Part shown: positions 47,830-57,601 of the stretch, in pieces
How the letters are laid out: each line of letters begins with the position of its first letter
Position numbering within the stretch: the stretch's first letter is position 1
Assembly: GCA_963931865.1 (NCBI GenBank)
Contig: OZ007509.1
Coordinates: 17,047,088 to 17,111,087, forward strand
DNA length: 64,000 nucleotides
Direction: 5' to 3'
DNA from: Axinella damicornis
Lineage: Eukaryota > Porifera > Demospongiae > Axinellida > Axinellidae
The notes under the pieces: generated by a model
The model's input: the letters and a program-made list of their open reading frames with translations, nothing else
Told to the model about the DNA's origin: nothing
Database searches by the model: none
Program-made: the position numbers and the translations under genes

Positions 47830-50196
47830 TCACTTGCAGTATCTAATTCTTGCATTCCTGTATTTCTCACACAGCAGTGGTACCACAGGAGGCAGCAGTA
47901 CCAGAGAGAAACAAAGAAATATGATTGCATTTAATGTAACACAAAGAATAACAAAGTCAATGTTGTTATTCACGTACATGTATCGCAAGAAAGCGTAAGC
48001 TGGGAAGCCTAGGCCAAGCACAAATACCTGCGAGTAAACGAGAATCGTCAATGACCTTGTTGCGAAATCCTTTTTCTTGATGCTCCGGGTAAGGAGTGAT
48101 AGGGTCACCACTACAACTAAGAGGAACAACTTGTACCCCAGTGGGACTCCATGCCAGACTGAAGGGTGCTCCAGGGCGCAGAACGTGTGGACAATCATCT
48201 GCTGTGCCCGACTCTCTTCACTTACAAACCATCTCCTCACATGGACTACTTTGAATGGATCGACGGCAGTCCACGTAATACCAATAACAAGGTCAATCAA
48301 CAGGAGGAAGAGTACCAGCGCCACCAGCACTCGGTCTGATATGTAAGGTCCCGGATCATTGAAGTGGATAAAGATTCGGTAAATTCTCCACGTGCGAGCC
48401 ATAAGGGTCCCGAATATAAGTGTGTACCCAGGTGCGAACAGCCACGCCCACATTGCTTGACAAATGTTTTCATCATGTGGGGCTGCGAAAGGAAAAGCCT
48501 TCATTATGATGAAGACAATAGTGCCGGCAATCATCACATAGCAGCCAAAGAATAGCACATGGTTCAGTTTGGGACTAGACGCTTTGACTGATCTGTAGTC
48601 ACTGTAAACTATCATGACAAGGTGATTGGCAACCACCAGAGCCAATAGTGTTATTGTTGAAACCAGGAACACCATCGCAAGTGGAACATTCACTGCAAGA
48701 GGTGATATTGGGAAGTTATTGTCAACGAATTCAGCATGTTTGCCATTCAAGGTAGTAATGTTCTCTCCATCGTAGTATGCAATGAAGTACTCTTGCACAC
48801 CAAACAATTGATATATACAGACTGTCCTATTCACAAATCCAGTCTCATGGTCAAACTTCACTCGACCAGAGATCCCTTCGAAATCAACCTTGTGGATATG
48901 ACTTCGAATTACTCTTGTTATATCTGACTGGCCATGCTGGTATCCTGTGAGATTAACAAGTGAATTGTTCAATGCCAGTGCGAGTGCCCACACTGCATCA
49001 TACACAGGGCCTGCCCAAACAGATGGGGTTACTACACTCTGGCTAGAGTTTTCAATATTCACCATACGCCTATACAACTCCAGATAGTCACTGTACATTA
49101 TCCCAAATGATGTAGTAGTATTGAGCTCAGTTGGTGACATTCTGAACCTGATCATCAAACTCCCTCTAAGTGCAGTCAACATCACATCCCCAGTGCACTC
49201 GTAAACATTTCCTTTGTACCTGAAACTAAGAGCGCCTGTGAATTCAGCGAGATCCCCATGCAAAAATACCCATTGAAAAGTTGGAAACAGTAACCCCTTA
49301 TGATACGCACTGCACATCACTCTCCTAGCAAAGTACGGACTGGCAAACACCAATATGATGCGAGTCAGTTTTTCCCTTATCTCTGTTAGTGGAATGTATG
49401 GGTCAGAAATATCAGAGAAAAATGAGATATTGGAGACACTCTCCGGAAGTTTGGTTTGAAATTTTTTGAAGGTAGACCGAAAGAATAAGCTTTTGGAATT
49501 ATACAGAACTGCCACATTTTCCCACTTGTTCCTCCTCAACAGAGCAATGATGGTCTTAACATAGCTGTGAGACGGGCCCAGGATTCCAAATGAATAGGGG
49601 TAACGGGTACGGTCCCCCAGAACATCCATTGTTCCAAGATGAAGAGTGACCAAAGCTGTGGTGTTTTTGCTAGCAAGCGAGGATACAGCAATGCTTGAAG
49701 CCGAACAGCCAGGTCCAACAATACCAACTATTTGCTGCGTGGGTGAGAAGACATGCCTCACAAAGTTCACCACAGCCTCTGACACAACATCACATCCGCC
49801 ATCACCACTGATCAGATGCAGCTGGTACAACCGTAAAACATCCGATTTCTTGTTGATGTGTTCAACTGCCAGTTCAGCAGCTGGGAGGATATCAGATCCT
49901 TTATCCCACGAGTGGTAAAGATCTGGATTTGCATCTGAGTACGGTAGAAGAGCAAGGATGTACAGAGCTGTTCTGTTGCTGCTGTGATCCTGTTGTGTGA
50001 CTTCGAAGTACACACAAGCACAGATGAAGAGATAGAGCACAACACAAGGTCTCGCAATCATGCTGGATGAGCAGCAGCTATACTTACATCGCATTGACCC
50101 GGAACTGTAGTTAATACTAAATAGCAGAGCTGTACAGCCCACTAGACAACAAAGAATCACACACAACCGTTGTTCTGAGTTCAAGTAGTAAATCAT
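47830..50196 (-). CDS. GABA-B-like class C GPCR, intronless
   Basis: 788 codons in one exon, with an in-frame TAA 10 codons upstream of the first ATG. A Venus-flytrap domain is at about residues 75-490 (ILPAAELAVEHINKK, VGIVGPGCSASSIAVSSLAS, GISGRVKFDHETG). Seven membrane helices follow at about 500-775. GABA-B-family marks include KASSPKLN after the first helix and APGYTLIFGTLMARTWRIYRIF. No cysteine-rich linker domain is present, as in GABA-B and unlike mGluR or calcium-sensing receptors. A second Met at residue 47 starts a better signal peptide (MIARPCVVLYLFICACVYF). The binding-site stretch after GPGCS departs from vertebrate GABA-B1, so the ligand is unknown. The stop lies within AA|GTGAGT, a donor-like sequence, so a spliced longer tail is possible. 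Confidence 0.88.
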   Translation of the reverse strand: MIYYLNSEQRLCVILCCLVGCTALLFSINYSSGSMRCKYSCCSSSMIARPCVVLYLFICACVYFEVTQQDHSSNRTALYILALLPYSDANPDLYHSWDKGSDILPAAELAVEHINKKSDVLRLYQLHLISGDGGCDVVSEAVVNFVRHVFSPTQQIVGIVGPGCSASSIAVSSLASKNTTALVTLHLGTMDVLGDRTRYPYSFGILGPSHSYVKTIIALLRRNKWENVAVLYNSKSLFFRSTFKKFQTKLPESVSNISFFSDISDPYIPLTEIREKLTRIILVFASPYFARRVMCSAYHKGLLFPTFQWVFLHGDLAEFTGALSFRYKGNVYECTGDVMLTALRGSLMIRFRMSPTELNTTTSFGIMYSDYLELYRRMVNIENSSQSVVTPSVWAGPVYDAVWALALALNNSLVNLTGYQHGQSDITRVIRSHIHKVDFEGISGRVKFDHETGFVNRTVCIYQLFGVQEYFIAYYDGENITTLNGKHAEFVDNNFPISPLAVNVPLAMVFLVSTITLLALVVANHLVMIVYSDYRSVKASSPKLNHVLFFGCYVMIAGTIVFIIMKAFPFAAPHDENICQAMWAWLFAPGYTLIFGTLMARTWRIYRIFIHFNDPGPYISDRVLVALVLFLLLIDLVIGITWTAVDPFKVVHVRRWFVSEESRAQQMIVHTFCALEHPSVWHGVPLGYKLFLLVVVVTLSLLTRSIKKKDFATRSLTILVYSQVFVLGLGFPAYAFLRYMYVNNNIDFVILCVTLNAIIFLCFSLVLLPPVVPLLCEKYRNARIRYCK

Positions 50197-50419
50197 GCGA
50201 CCGAAAGTGTACTTGTTATTATGTTATGAAAACAATTGTGGTGAAATCAGCAAGTTTTACTTTGCAGCGATACGAAATTGCATAAACTATACTGATGTGA
50301 TCAACAGTAAATTAAACACTTAGTGTTGCTCTAATGGAATGTATTACAGTAACTGCAATGCCTAAAAATTCTGCATACACAAATCTAGTTCTTATGTACA
50401 ACAAAAAGGAAATTATCAT
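50197..50419 (-). promoter_or_regulatory. 223-bp spacer between nucleoporin stop and receptor start
   Basis: AT-rich, with no AATAAA or ATTAAA on the minus strand. It must hold the receptor promoter/5' UTR and the nucleoporin 3' end if both ORFs are complete. No specific site is recognised. Confidence 0.4.
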
Positions 50420-53400
50420 TTAAGTACCTTGCATGGTATTTACATCTGAAGCAGCATCTCCAGTCCCAAACGAGGTCTGATCTGACAGAGATATTGGCTT
50501 AAAATCGGCTGAGGCCGACTCTTGTGGTTGCAGAGGATTGCCCTGCAGTATGTCCAGTTTGATCCCTCCTGCACTTCTGAACGAAACAGGTAAGGCAGGT
50601 TCCTGAGGTTTAGGGGTCGAATCAAGTGACTTGTCTTCCGCACGGCTTGATGCGGACCTGTAAGAACCGTCCTTGAGGCTATCACAGGCTATACATTTGG
50701 TAGCTTCAGCAGTGTTCGAAACAAAGCACACATCACAAGTCCATGACCCTGCATCGGGCTTGAACTTTGACACCAATGATTCATCCACCTCCTGAGGTTC
50801 TTGGTAAGCTTTGTGTGACATGGTTTCTACATCTTCCATGGTATTCCTCTGACTTTGAAGCTCCCTCACACATTCATCAAAGACTTTCTTGAATGCCTCG
50901 GCTGTCTTGCCATACTTGAAGCGGATTTGCAATCTCTCTGCTTTTGGTGTTTCATCTGAGTAATCACCGGGACTAAACCACACCCACGTCATTTCACTAG
51001 AACCAGGGGTCAAACGCATATCTGATGTGACCTGATGGTTGCAGCAGATTTTCAATATCTGGTCACGACGCATGATCAATCTCACTTTCTTTGTTTGCCT
51101 GTGTTTGAGAATCTTCATATCCCCAACACCCCTCTCCTTCCATTGGTTGGAGTTGCCATCAAAACGATACAGTTTTGCACGGTAGGAGAAAAGGGTTTCT
51201 GCGTCGTCATCCCAAGATGTGAGAGTGTAGGTATCAGGGAGAGTGGCGATCGGCCTGAAATGGATATCAGCCTCAGCTTCTGGGTTAGCATCCTCTTCTT
51301 CCCCTCGGGAGGAAAACAGTTGCTGGCCTGTCCCACGAAACATGAAGCTAGCAGATTTCTGACCAAACCCGTCAGATGATTGGGAAAGAAGATCAGAGAA
51401 AGATGCCATTCCGCCCGATTGAAAATGCAGGCCGCCAGAGGTAGTAGTGCTTTCAGATGTGGGATCTTGATGAGCTTTGGCTGGATCTTGTGGCTTTGGA
51501 GGACTAGGTACGGTGGAGTTGGCAACGTCATCAGTTACTGCATCCTCAGAATCACTTTCATCCCGGCACCCTCTACAGCCAGAACAAGCAGGCTTTTTTT
51601 CATAGAGATAAAAGGAACGTGGGAGCATCAATTCTTCCGCCTTTTCTATGAGTGCTTGGTCTGGAAACTCCTCGAATAAGAAAGTAACCTCATCTGCTGT
51701 GGGAGCAGGGTCCAGAGGTGAACAAGGACGAAGAAGACCTTCTTGGTTCTCCTCACCTGTTGGGCTTGGTGTTTCTTCCCGTCTATAAGTGGCTCCAAGA
51801 AGAGCAGAGGGGAGGCCAGCAGATGCTGCAAATGCACGCTGAAAATCTTCAGCTACTTGTGGAGAATCAAACTCAATACAGAAAGTCCGTGTTTCCCTGA
51901 TGAGGCTTCCGGAGGAATAGTCTTCAGCGGTGCACCACACCCATGCGTTTTCTTTAGCAGGTGCACTCCTGAGATGCATGAGAGTTGTGATGAAGTGAGC
52001 ACATAAAACTGAAGTAGTGGGATGGTTTGAAAGCATGATCATTCGCTGTTTCTGAGTGGGCATGTGCTTCACGATCTTCATTACCCCACTACCTTTCATT
52101 TTCCATTCTTTTGAAGCAATGTCTTGATACATTAAATTCCCGCTGTGCGAGAAGGTTTCAACATCATTGCTGCCTATGCAACATAGGTCAGTCTCACTTG
52201 TAATCTCCGCTACTCCGTCTAATGGCTTTGGTGTGAAACCCAGATTTTCGGGAGAAAGGAGGTCTGCTTCCTCACATCCATCTTCTTCCTCTTCTTGTTC
52301 AGGTGATGATGGTTCTGATGCAGGTGTGAGTGGAGAAATGGGGTGGCCAAGACTAAGAGGGAAACGCAGTGGGGAAGTTGCTAAGGGGACCGCAGGAGGA
52401 CGGTGTTGTGGTGAGCCAAATTCAAGAGGAAATCTTAGCGGAGATCTCATTCTTTCTGAATCAAGTGTCTCCTCATCTTGTTCTCCATCATGTGGCTCAT
52501 CATCTTCTTCCCCAACATGTGGCTCCTCACCTTGCTCTGAATCATACGGCTCTTCATCTTCTTCCCCAACATGTGGCTCTTCATCTTCCCCATCATGTGG
52601 CTCTCCATCTTCCCCATCATGTGGCTCCTCATCTTCCCCATCATGTGGCTCTTCATCTTCCCCATCATGTGACTCCTCATCTTCCCCATCATGTGGCTCT
52701 TCATCTTCCCCATCATGTGGCTCCTCATCTTCCCCATCATGTGGCTCTTCATCTTCCCCATCATGTGGCTCTTCATCTTCTTCCCCAATATGTGGCTCGT
52801 CATCTCCATCATGTGGCTCCTCATCTTCCCCATCATGTGACTCTTCATCTGTTTTCGGTCCCTCTTCTTTTTCTCCTTGTTGTGGGTCTTCATCAGTTGC
52901 TGGATTACAGGTCCCGCATGCTGCACATCTGTTGTTACTGGGTGGGTTAGATACTAAGCATGTCTCACAGCTCCATGAGCCAGGTGGTGGAGCAAATTTT
53001 GACATGGGGCTTTTACCAGGTACCGGAGACCTCTCCTTTTCCTCAAAAGTGCTCTTTTGGTCATGGGGATTCTGCCCTTCCATTTCATCTTGCTCAGTGT
53101 CTGTACCAAGCAGGGACGTAGCAGCACAAAGGTCAAAGACCTTCTTGAATTCTCGAGCTGTTTCAGGTAGCTTAAACTTGACAGAAAGCTTCTCTGGTTT
53201 GGCAACCTCATCTGCAAAGTCACATGGGGTGTACCACGTCAAGGACTTGTCGCTGCCAGCGGTTGGTACAATATTCATGTTCTCCGTGATAAGATGGTTG
53301 CAACAGAGTTTAAGTATCTGATCTCTTCGCATCAAGACTCGTGTCTTGCTGGTGGATCGGCTGTGTAGTATCTTGATGTCACCGACACCTCGTTCCTTCC

Positions 53401-56400
53401 ACTGCTTCACAGTGGAATCAAACCGGTACAGCTTTGCTCGGTGAGAGAAAAGGATCTCTTCATCTTCTTCGCCGGTTTTAACTTTTACTTTTGGAAGAGA
53501 AACAAGGGGCTTGAACTGAACATCTGTTTCAGCCTCAGGGTTGTAACTCTCATCGCCATGTGGTTCTGTCTTCGCACTGAAAAGCACCTCCCCAGCTCTG
53601 GAAAAGCCCTCAGTACTGGTTCTAGTCTCCCCAAACATGAAAGAGCCGGTACTCCCAGATGCTGCAATGTCTGCAAAGCTGGATAGAGTGGGACCAGAAG
53701 AAAAGAGCCCTGCAAAGGGTCTCCATTTAGCTCCACCTTCTGGTGCTCCACTTGGATCTGCAGCTGTGCTCGCTTCGTTCTCTGTACTAGGCTGCTCTTC
53801 GTCATCCTTGACTGGATCCACACTGTCTGTTGATTGGTTGTCACTGTCCGTTTCATCATCGCAACCTCTGCACCCAGGACACGGTGGTTTATTTTCATAG
53901 TTGTAAAAGGTCGGCGGAAGCATATACTTCATTGCAAGATCAAGTTTCTCTTGCGGGGGCATTTCAACTGCAGTTATTTCAAAATCATCATATGCATTTG
54001 CTTCTGAGTCTGTCTCCTCCACTCTCTGTTCAGTTGTAGGAGGGATGGATAGTACGTGTACTGCAGCAGCCTTCTCTGTGACATCAATGGGAAGACATGG
54101 TGCAGTCCCTTCAATGACTTCGCCAGATATGGAGGATGGCTCTGAGCGTCCATGAGGTTTGCTCGTTCCACATGCCACACATTTGCTATCCTGTGGCTTG
54201 TTCCGGACTAGACAGGAGTCACAGTCCCATGAGCCAAGGACAGGAGCAAACTTAGAGGCCAGAGTTTCAGCCGGCTTGGGATGGCTTTCAAATCTCTCCT
54301 CCTTGGCTGGGATACTTGGTTGTTCGGGGACAGAGAGGCCAGGGACACATCCATCAAATGCCACTTTAAACTGCTGTGCCACCTCTGGCAGCTTAAAGCG
54401 AAGAGCTAGTTTTTCAGGTTTAGGCACTTCATCTGCAAAGTCCGATGGTGTATACCAAGTCCATGCCTTGTCACTATTATTGTGTGGAGTGAGGGACATG
54501 TCTGCTGTGAGATAGTGGTTGCAACAAACCTTGAGGATCTGATCACGCCGCATGAGCAACCTCGCCTTTCCACTCTGCTTGTGTTTCAGAACCTTCATAT
54601 CACCGATGCCCCTATCCTTCCATTGCTTTGCTTTCAGATCAAATCGATAGAGTTTAGCTCTGTGCGAAAATATCACTTCCTCCTCTTCTTCTCCCGTCTT
54701 TATCTCCACCGACTTTGAAAGAGTGACAACAGGCTTGAAGTAAACATCTGGCTCATGCTCAAGGGAAACATTGTGTTCATCCTCGGTACCTTCCTCCCTA
54801 CCAACTTCAGCCAGAGTTGTAGGAAGCTTGGAAGAAAATGAGATACTAGCAGGAAGACTAGCAGTGAACTTAAAGCCTTCAAACTCAAATGTACCAGACT
54901 CCTGGTGTGTCGTCGGCTGAAGCGACTTGGCAGCCATTGACTGCAGACTTACACCTTGAAGAGAGTCGATCTTTATACCCCCCAGCGGCTGACTCTGGAA
55001 AGGATTAGCCGTGGATGTCTGCGGTTGTAAGGCTGAAAGCAGTGATGGCTGGGCGAATGTGGCAACAGGATTTGTGGAGATTGTGGCTACAGTTGACGTC
55101 TTCTGTTCTCCCTTTTCTCTGCTACAGGCCACACATTTCTCAACTCCAGGATGGTTCTGAATGTAGCAGGATGTGCACGTCCAGGAACCAGGGAGGGCAA
55201 ACTTTGAAAAGATGGACAGGGGTTGAGTTCCTCCTGGTAGTTTGAATCCACTACTGGGCTGAGGAGTAGCTGAGGGACTGAAGCCTGTAAACGGTGGAGC
55301 TGAGGCACCGGTGGTACTAGACGAACGGTCAAGAGAAGGCTGGCTTGCCTTGCTGGCTCCACAAGCCGTGCACTTCACTGCAGAGGGTTTGTTTTGCACC
55401 AAGCATGTTTCACAGCTCCAGCTACCAATAGGAGGAGCGAACATTGAAACCAAGGACTGACCTGTTTGAGGAAGAGCAGAGGGAAATGTCTGGTTGCCTG
55501 TTTGACTGGGTTGGCCAGGCTTGCTCGTCCCACACGCAGCACATTTTGCTGAGGAAGAGGTGTTCCGCACCAGGCACATCTCACAATCCCAGCTACCTGG
55601 CGGGGGAGCAAACTTGGAGAGCAGAGACTTGGAAGCATCGAGAGTTACTGGGCTAGCTGAAACTGCTGACAATGAACACTCTTCTTCCTGTACAATACTG
55701 TTCTCGTCACCTTCTGATGCTTGTTCGAGAAGCTCCGCAACACATCCCTCAAACACATCCTTGAAATCTTGTGCAGTACTAGGCTGTTTGAATTTGATTG
55801 CAAGTTTTTCAGGTTTTGCAACACCATCTGCAAAATCGCAGGGGGTAAACCAGGCCAATTGGTTGCTTCCCTTGATTGCTGTAAGATTCATCTCCGGAGT
55901 GAGGTAGTGGTTGCAACAAAGCTTTAGAACTTGCTCCCTTCGCATAAGAAGTCTCACCCGGCCATTTTCTCTGTGTTGCAGGATCTTCATATCTCCGATA
56001 CCTCGCTCCTTCCATTGCTTTAAGCCAGCGTCAAACCTGTATAGTTTGGCTCGGTGACTGAATAACACCTGTTCATGCTCTTCACCACTTTTGATATCAG
56101 CCAATTTTGGAAGAGACACAATAGGTGCAAATTGAGGCCCATCGCTTGTATCAAGAGATTGGTCATGCTTTTCCCCATCCTCTCCTTCGCTCTCACTCCC
56201 TTCCGCCTCTACTTCCGGAAGCTTTATTGAAACCCTCTCGGTCTTTGTTGCAGGTGTCGTAAAGAGTGACTTACCTAGAGAGGTGAGGGAAGCACCACTA
56301 GTCAAAGATGGCATACCGATAGAGGGCTTGTCCAAGGTGTTCATGCCTGATAGATCTGGAAGTTTAAAACTAAACCCGGAGGTGCCCACTGGCATGGGAT

Positions 56401-57601
56401 TCTCAGAAGACTGTGGGAAAGAGTATAGGGAAGACTGTGATGTTGGGAGTGTACCACCGGACAGAAGTGAAGACAGTTGTGGGTAACTGGTAGGAACAAC
56501 AAAGGGAGCAGAAGAGGCTGCTGCACTAGTAGTCGCTGGAGCAGTGGAGCTCTGCAGACCTCCTCTTACTCCAGATAAAGAGAACGGTGCAAGTTGGAAC
56601 TGGAACGGCAAGGTGCCCACACCACTGGTAGGAAAACCTGGCTGAGGCTTCGTAGCTACTCCACTAGCCCCAAGCTGAGGAAGGTTAGCGAGGGAAAACT
56701 GCGGACTGGCAGTAGCAGCAGAAGGGACCGGTGGATTAAAGGGAGCAGGTTTGGGTTGGAAATCTTGACTAAATCCCTGAGAATGTAGTTCAGGTGTCCA
56801 GGAAGGAAACATCGTCTCAGGAGGTGCAGCAGTACTACCAGGTGCAGTGCTTGCAGGATAATACTGCAGTGGAGCAGCTGGACTGCTGCTCTGAGGATTA
56901 CGTTGCTGAGAGTCAAACGGTGATATAGGCATAGATGACATGAAGCCGACAGATGACGAAGGCTGCGGTGATGACCAAGGAGCAGGACCTGATGGGTGTG
57001 ACAGACGCATAGCAGCAGGCTCTTGTGGTTGTAGTCGCGCAGTGAGGGTTTCAGGTGGCTGAAATGTGGGCATTTTGGGTATCTGTTCACCAGGAGGTTG
57101 AAAGTACGACGGTAAAGTGGGGGATGGTTTGAACGGCACTGTCTGCGCAAGAGTGAAACCAGGGCTTTCCTGTACTTTGGGAGGTTGTTGAAAACTTAAC
57201 ACTCCACGAGGAGCAGATGCATCAGCTGTTAATGGCGAGGGCACCTTGTAAGCTGTGGTGGTCACAGATTGTACTGGGCCGAGCACTGCTGGATTCACAA
57301 GCTGATTTTGAGCTGCGGGGGATATGCGGTATTGCTGATAAGCAGGCATAGCCTGTAATGCAGGGGTTAGCTCTTGCCTAGGAGGGAAGTGCTGGAGGGG
57401 TGTTCTCCCATAATTGGGACTACCTCTACTTGTGTTTCGTTCCCCTGGAGAACTTGCAGTTGCACCGACCAGCTGGCCGGGAGAAGTCATACTGGAGGTT
57501 TGCAGCGCAGCTACAGGTGGTGGAGTTAGCTGCTTAGGAGTAGCTGTACTTCGATTGGGTGTGGCCAGGAAGGACGCCTTCTTCAGTTCATCCATTTCAG
57601 C
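50420..57601 (-). CDS. Giant RanBP2-like exon: five RanBDs and six zinc fingers
   Basis: 7,182 nt, 2,393 residues plus TAA. From N to C: a Pro/Gln/Ser-rich region, RanBD1 (56145-55719), ZnF1 (55597-55520), ZnF2 (55425-55350), ZnF3 (55190-55110), RanBD2 (54755-54330), ZnF4 (54235-54156), a Cys motif (53921-53855), RanBD3 (53532-53107), ZnF5 (52982-52910), acidic repeats (52860-52455), a degenerate RanBD4 (52240-51800), a second Cys motif (51627-51560), RanBD5 (51275-50848) and ZnF6 (50748-50674). Canonical RanBDs keep LFSHRAKLYRFD, QWKERG.GD.KIL and CCNH. Zinc fingers follow GSW.C..C, ten residues, C..C. FG dipeptides are few. The acceptor is TTGCAG|GCT. The stop overlaps a donor-like CAAG|GTACTT. 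Confidence 0.92.
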   Translation of the reverse strand, partial: AEMDELKKASFLATPNRSTATPKQLTPPPVAALQTSSMTSPGQLVGATASSPGERNTSRGSPNYGRTPLQHFPPRQELTPALQAMPAYQQYRISPAAQNQLVNPAVLGPVQSVTTTAYKVPSPLTADASAPRGVLSFQQPPKVQESPGFTLAQTVPFKPSPTLPSYFQPPGEQIPKMPTFQPPETLTARLQPQEPAAMRLSHPSGPAPWSSPQPSSSVGFMSSMPISPFDSQQRNPQSSSPAAPLQYYPASTAPGSTAAPPETMFPSWTPELHSQGFSQDFQPKPAPFNPPVPSAATASPQFSLANLPQLGASGVATKPQPGFPTSGVGTLPFQFQLAPFSLSGVRGGLQSSTAPATTSAAASSAPFVVPTSYPQLSSLLSGGTLPTSQSSLYSFPQSSENPMPVGTSGFSFKLPDLSGMNTLDKPSIGMPSLTSGASLTSLGKSLFTTPATKTERVSIKLPEVEAEGSESEGEDGEKHDQSLDTSDGPQFAPIVSLPKLADIKSGEEHEQVLFSHRAKLYRFDAGLKQWKERGIGDMKILQHRENGRVRLLMRREQVLKLCCNHYLTPEMNLTAIKGSNQLAWFTPCDFADGVAKPEKLAIKFKQPSTAQDFKDVFEGCVAELLEQASEGDENSIVQEEECSLSAVSASPVTLDASKSLLSKFAPPPGSWDCEMCLVRNTSSSAKCAACGTSKPGQPSQTGNQTFPSALPQTGQSLVSMFAPPIGSWSCETCLVQNKPSAVKCTACGASKASQPSLDRSSSTTGASAPPFTGFSPSATPQPSSGFKLPGGTQPLSIFSKFALPGSWTCTSCYIQNHPGVEKCVACSREKGEQKTSTVATISTNPVATFAQPSLLSALQPQTSTANPFQSQPLGGIKIDSLQGVSLQSMAAKSLQPTTHQESGTFEFEGFKFTASLPASISFSSKLPTTLAEVGREEGTEDEHNVSLEHEPDVYFKPVVTLSKSVEIKTGEEEEEVIFSHRAKLYRFDLKAKQWKDRGIGDMKVLKHKQSGKARLLMRRDQILKVCCNHYLTADMSLTPHNNSDKAWTWYTPSDFADEVPKPEKLALRFKLPEVAQQFKVAFDGCVPGLSVPEQPSIPAKEERFESHPKPAETLASKFAPVLGSWDCDSCLVRNKPQDSKCVACGTSKPHGRSEPSSISGEVIEGTAPCLPIDVTEKAAAVHVLSIPPTTEQRVEETDSEANAYDDFEITAVEMPPQEKLDLAMKYMLPPTFYNYENKPPCPGCRGCDDETDSDNQSTDSVDPVKDDEEQPSTENEASTAADPSGAPEGGAKWRPFAGLFSSGPTLSSFADIAASGSTGSFMFGETRTSTEGFSRAGEVLFSAKTEPHGDESYNPEAETDVQFKPLVSLPKVKVKTGEEDEEILFSHRAKLYRFDSTVKQWKERGVGDIKILHSRSTSKTRVLMRRDQILKLCCNHLITENMNIVPTAGSDKSLTWYTPCDFADEVAKPEKLSVKFKLPETAREFKKVFDLCAATSLLGTDTEQDEMEGQNPHDQKSTFEEKERSPVPGKSPMSKFAPPPGSWSCETCLVSNPPSNNRCAACGTCNPATDEDPQQGEKEEGPKTDEESHDGEDEEPHDGDDEPHIGEEDEEPHDGEDEEPHDGEDEEPHDGEDEEPHDGEDEESHDGEDEEPHDGEDEEPHDGEDGEPHDGEDEEPHVGEEDEEPYDSEQGEEPHVGEEDDEPHDGEQDEETLDSERMRSPLRFPLEFGSPQHRPPAVPLATSPLRFPLSLGHPISPLTPASEPSSPEQEEEEDGCEEADLLSPENLGFTPKPLDGVAEITSETDLCCIGSNDVETFSHSGNLMYQDIASKEWKMKGSGVMKIVKHMPTQKQRMIMLSNHPTTSVLCAHFITTLMHLRSAPAKENAWVWCTAEDYSSGSLIRETRTFCIEFDSPQVAEDFQRAFAASAGLPSALLGATYRREETPSPTGEENQEGLLRPCSPLDPAPTADEVTFLFEEFPDQALIEKAEELMLPRSFYLYEKKPACSGCRGCRDESDSEDAVTDDVANSTVPSPPKPQDPAKAHQDPTSESTTTSGGLHFQSGGMASFSDLLSQSSDGFGQKSASFMFRGTGQQLFSSRGEEEDANPEAEADIHFRPIATLPDTYTLTSWDDDAETLFSYRAKLYRFDGNSNQWKERGVGDMKILKHRQTKKVRLIMRRDQILKICCNHQVTSDMRLTPGSSEMTWVWFSPGDYSDETPKAERLQIRFKYGKTAEAFKKVFDECVRELQSQRNTMEDVETMSHKAYQEPQEVDESLVSKFKPDAGSWTCDVCFVSNTAEATKCIACDSLKDGSYRSASSRAEDKSLDSTPKPQEPALPVSFRSAGGIKLDILQGNPLQPQESASADFKPISLSDQTSFGTGDAASDVNTMQGT

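Noticed and set aside
52167..53321. 384-codon + strand frame rich in SSSSPSCGS
   Set aside because: Antisense mirror of the acidic coding repeat and zinc-finger region of the RanBP2-like exon.
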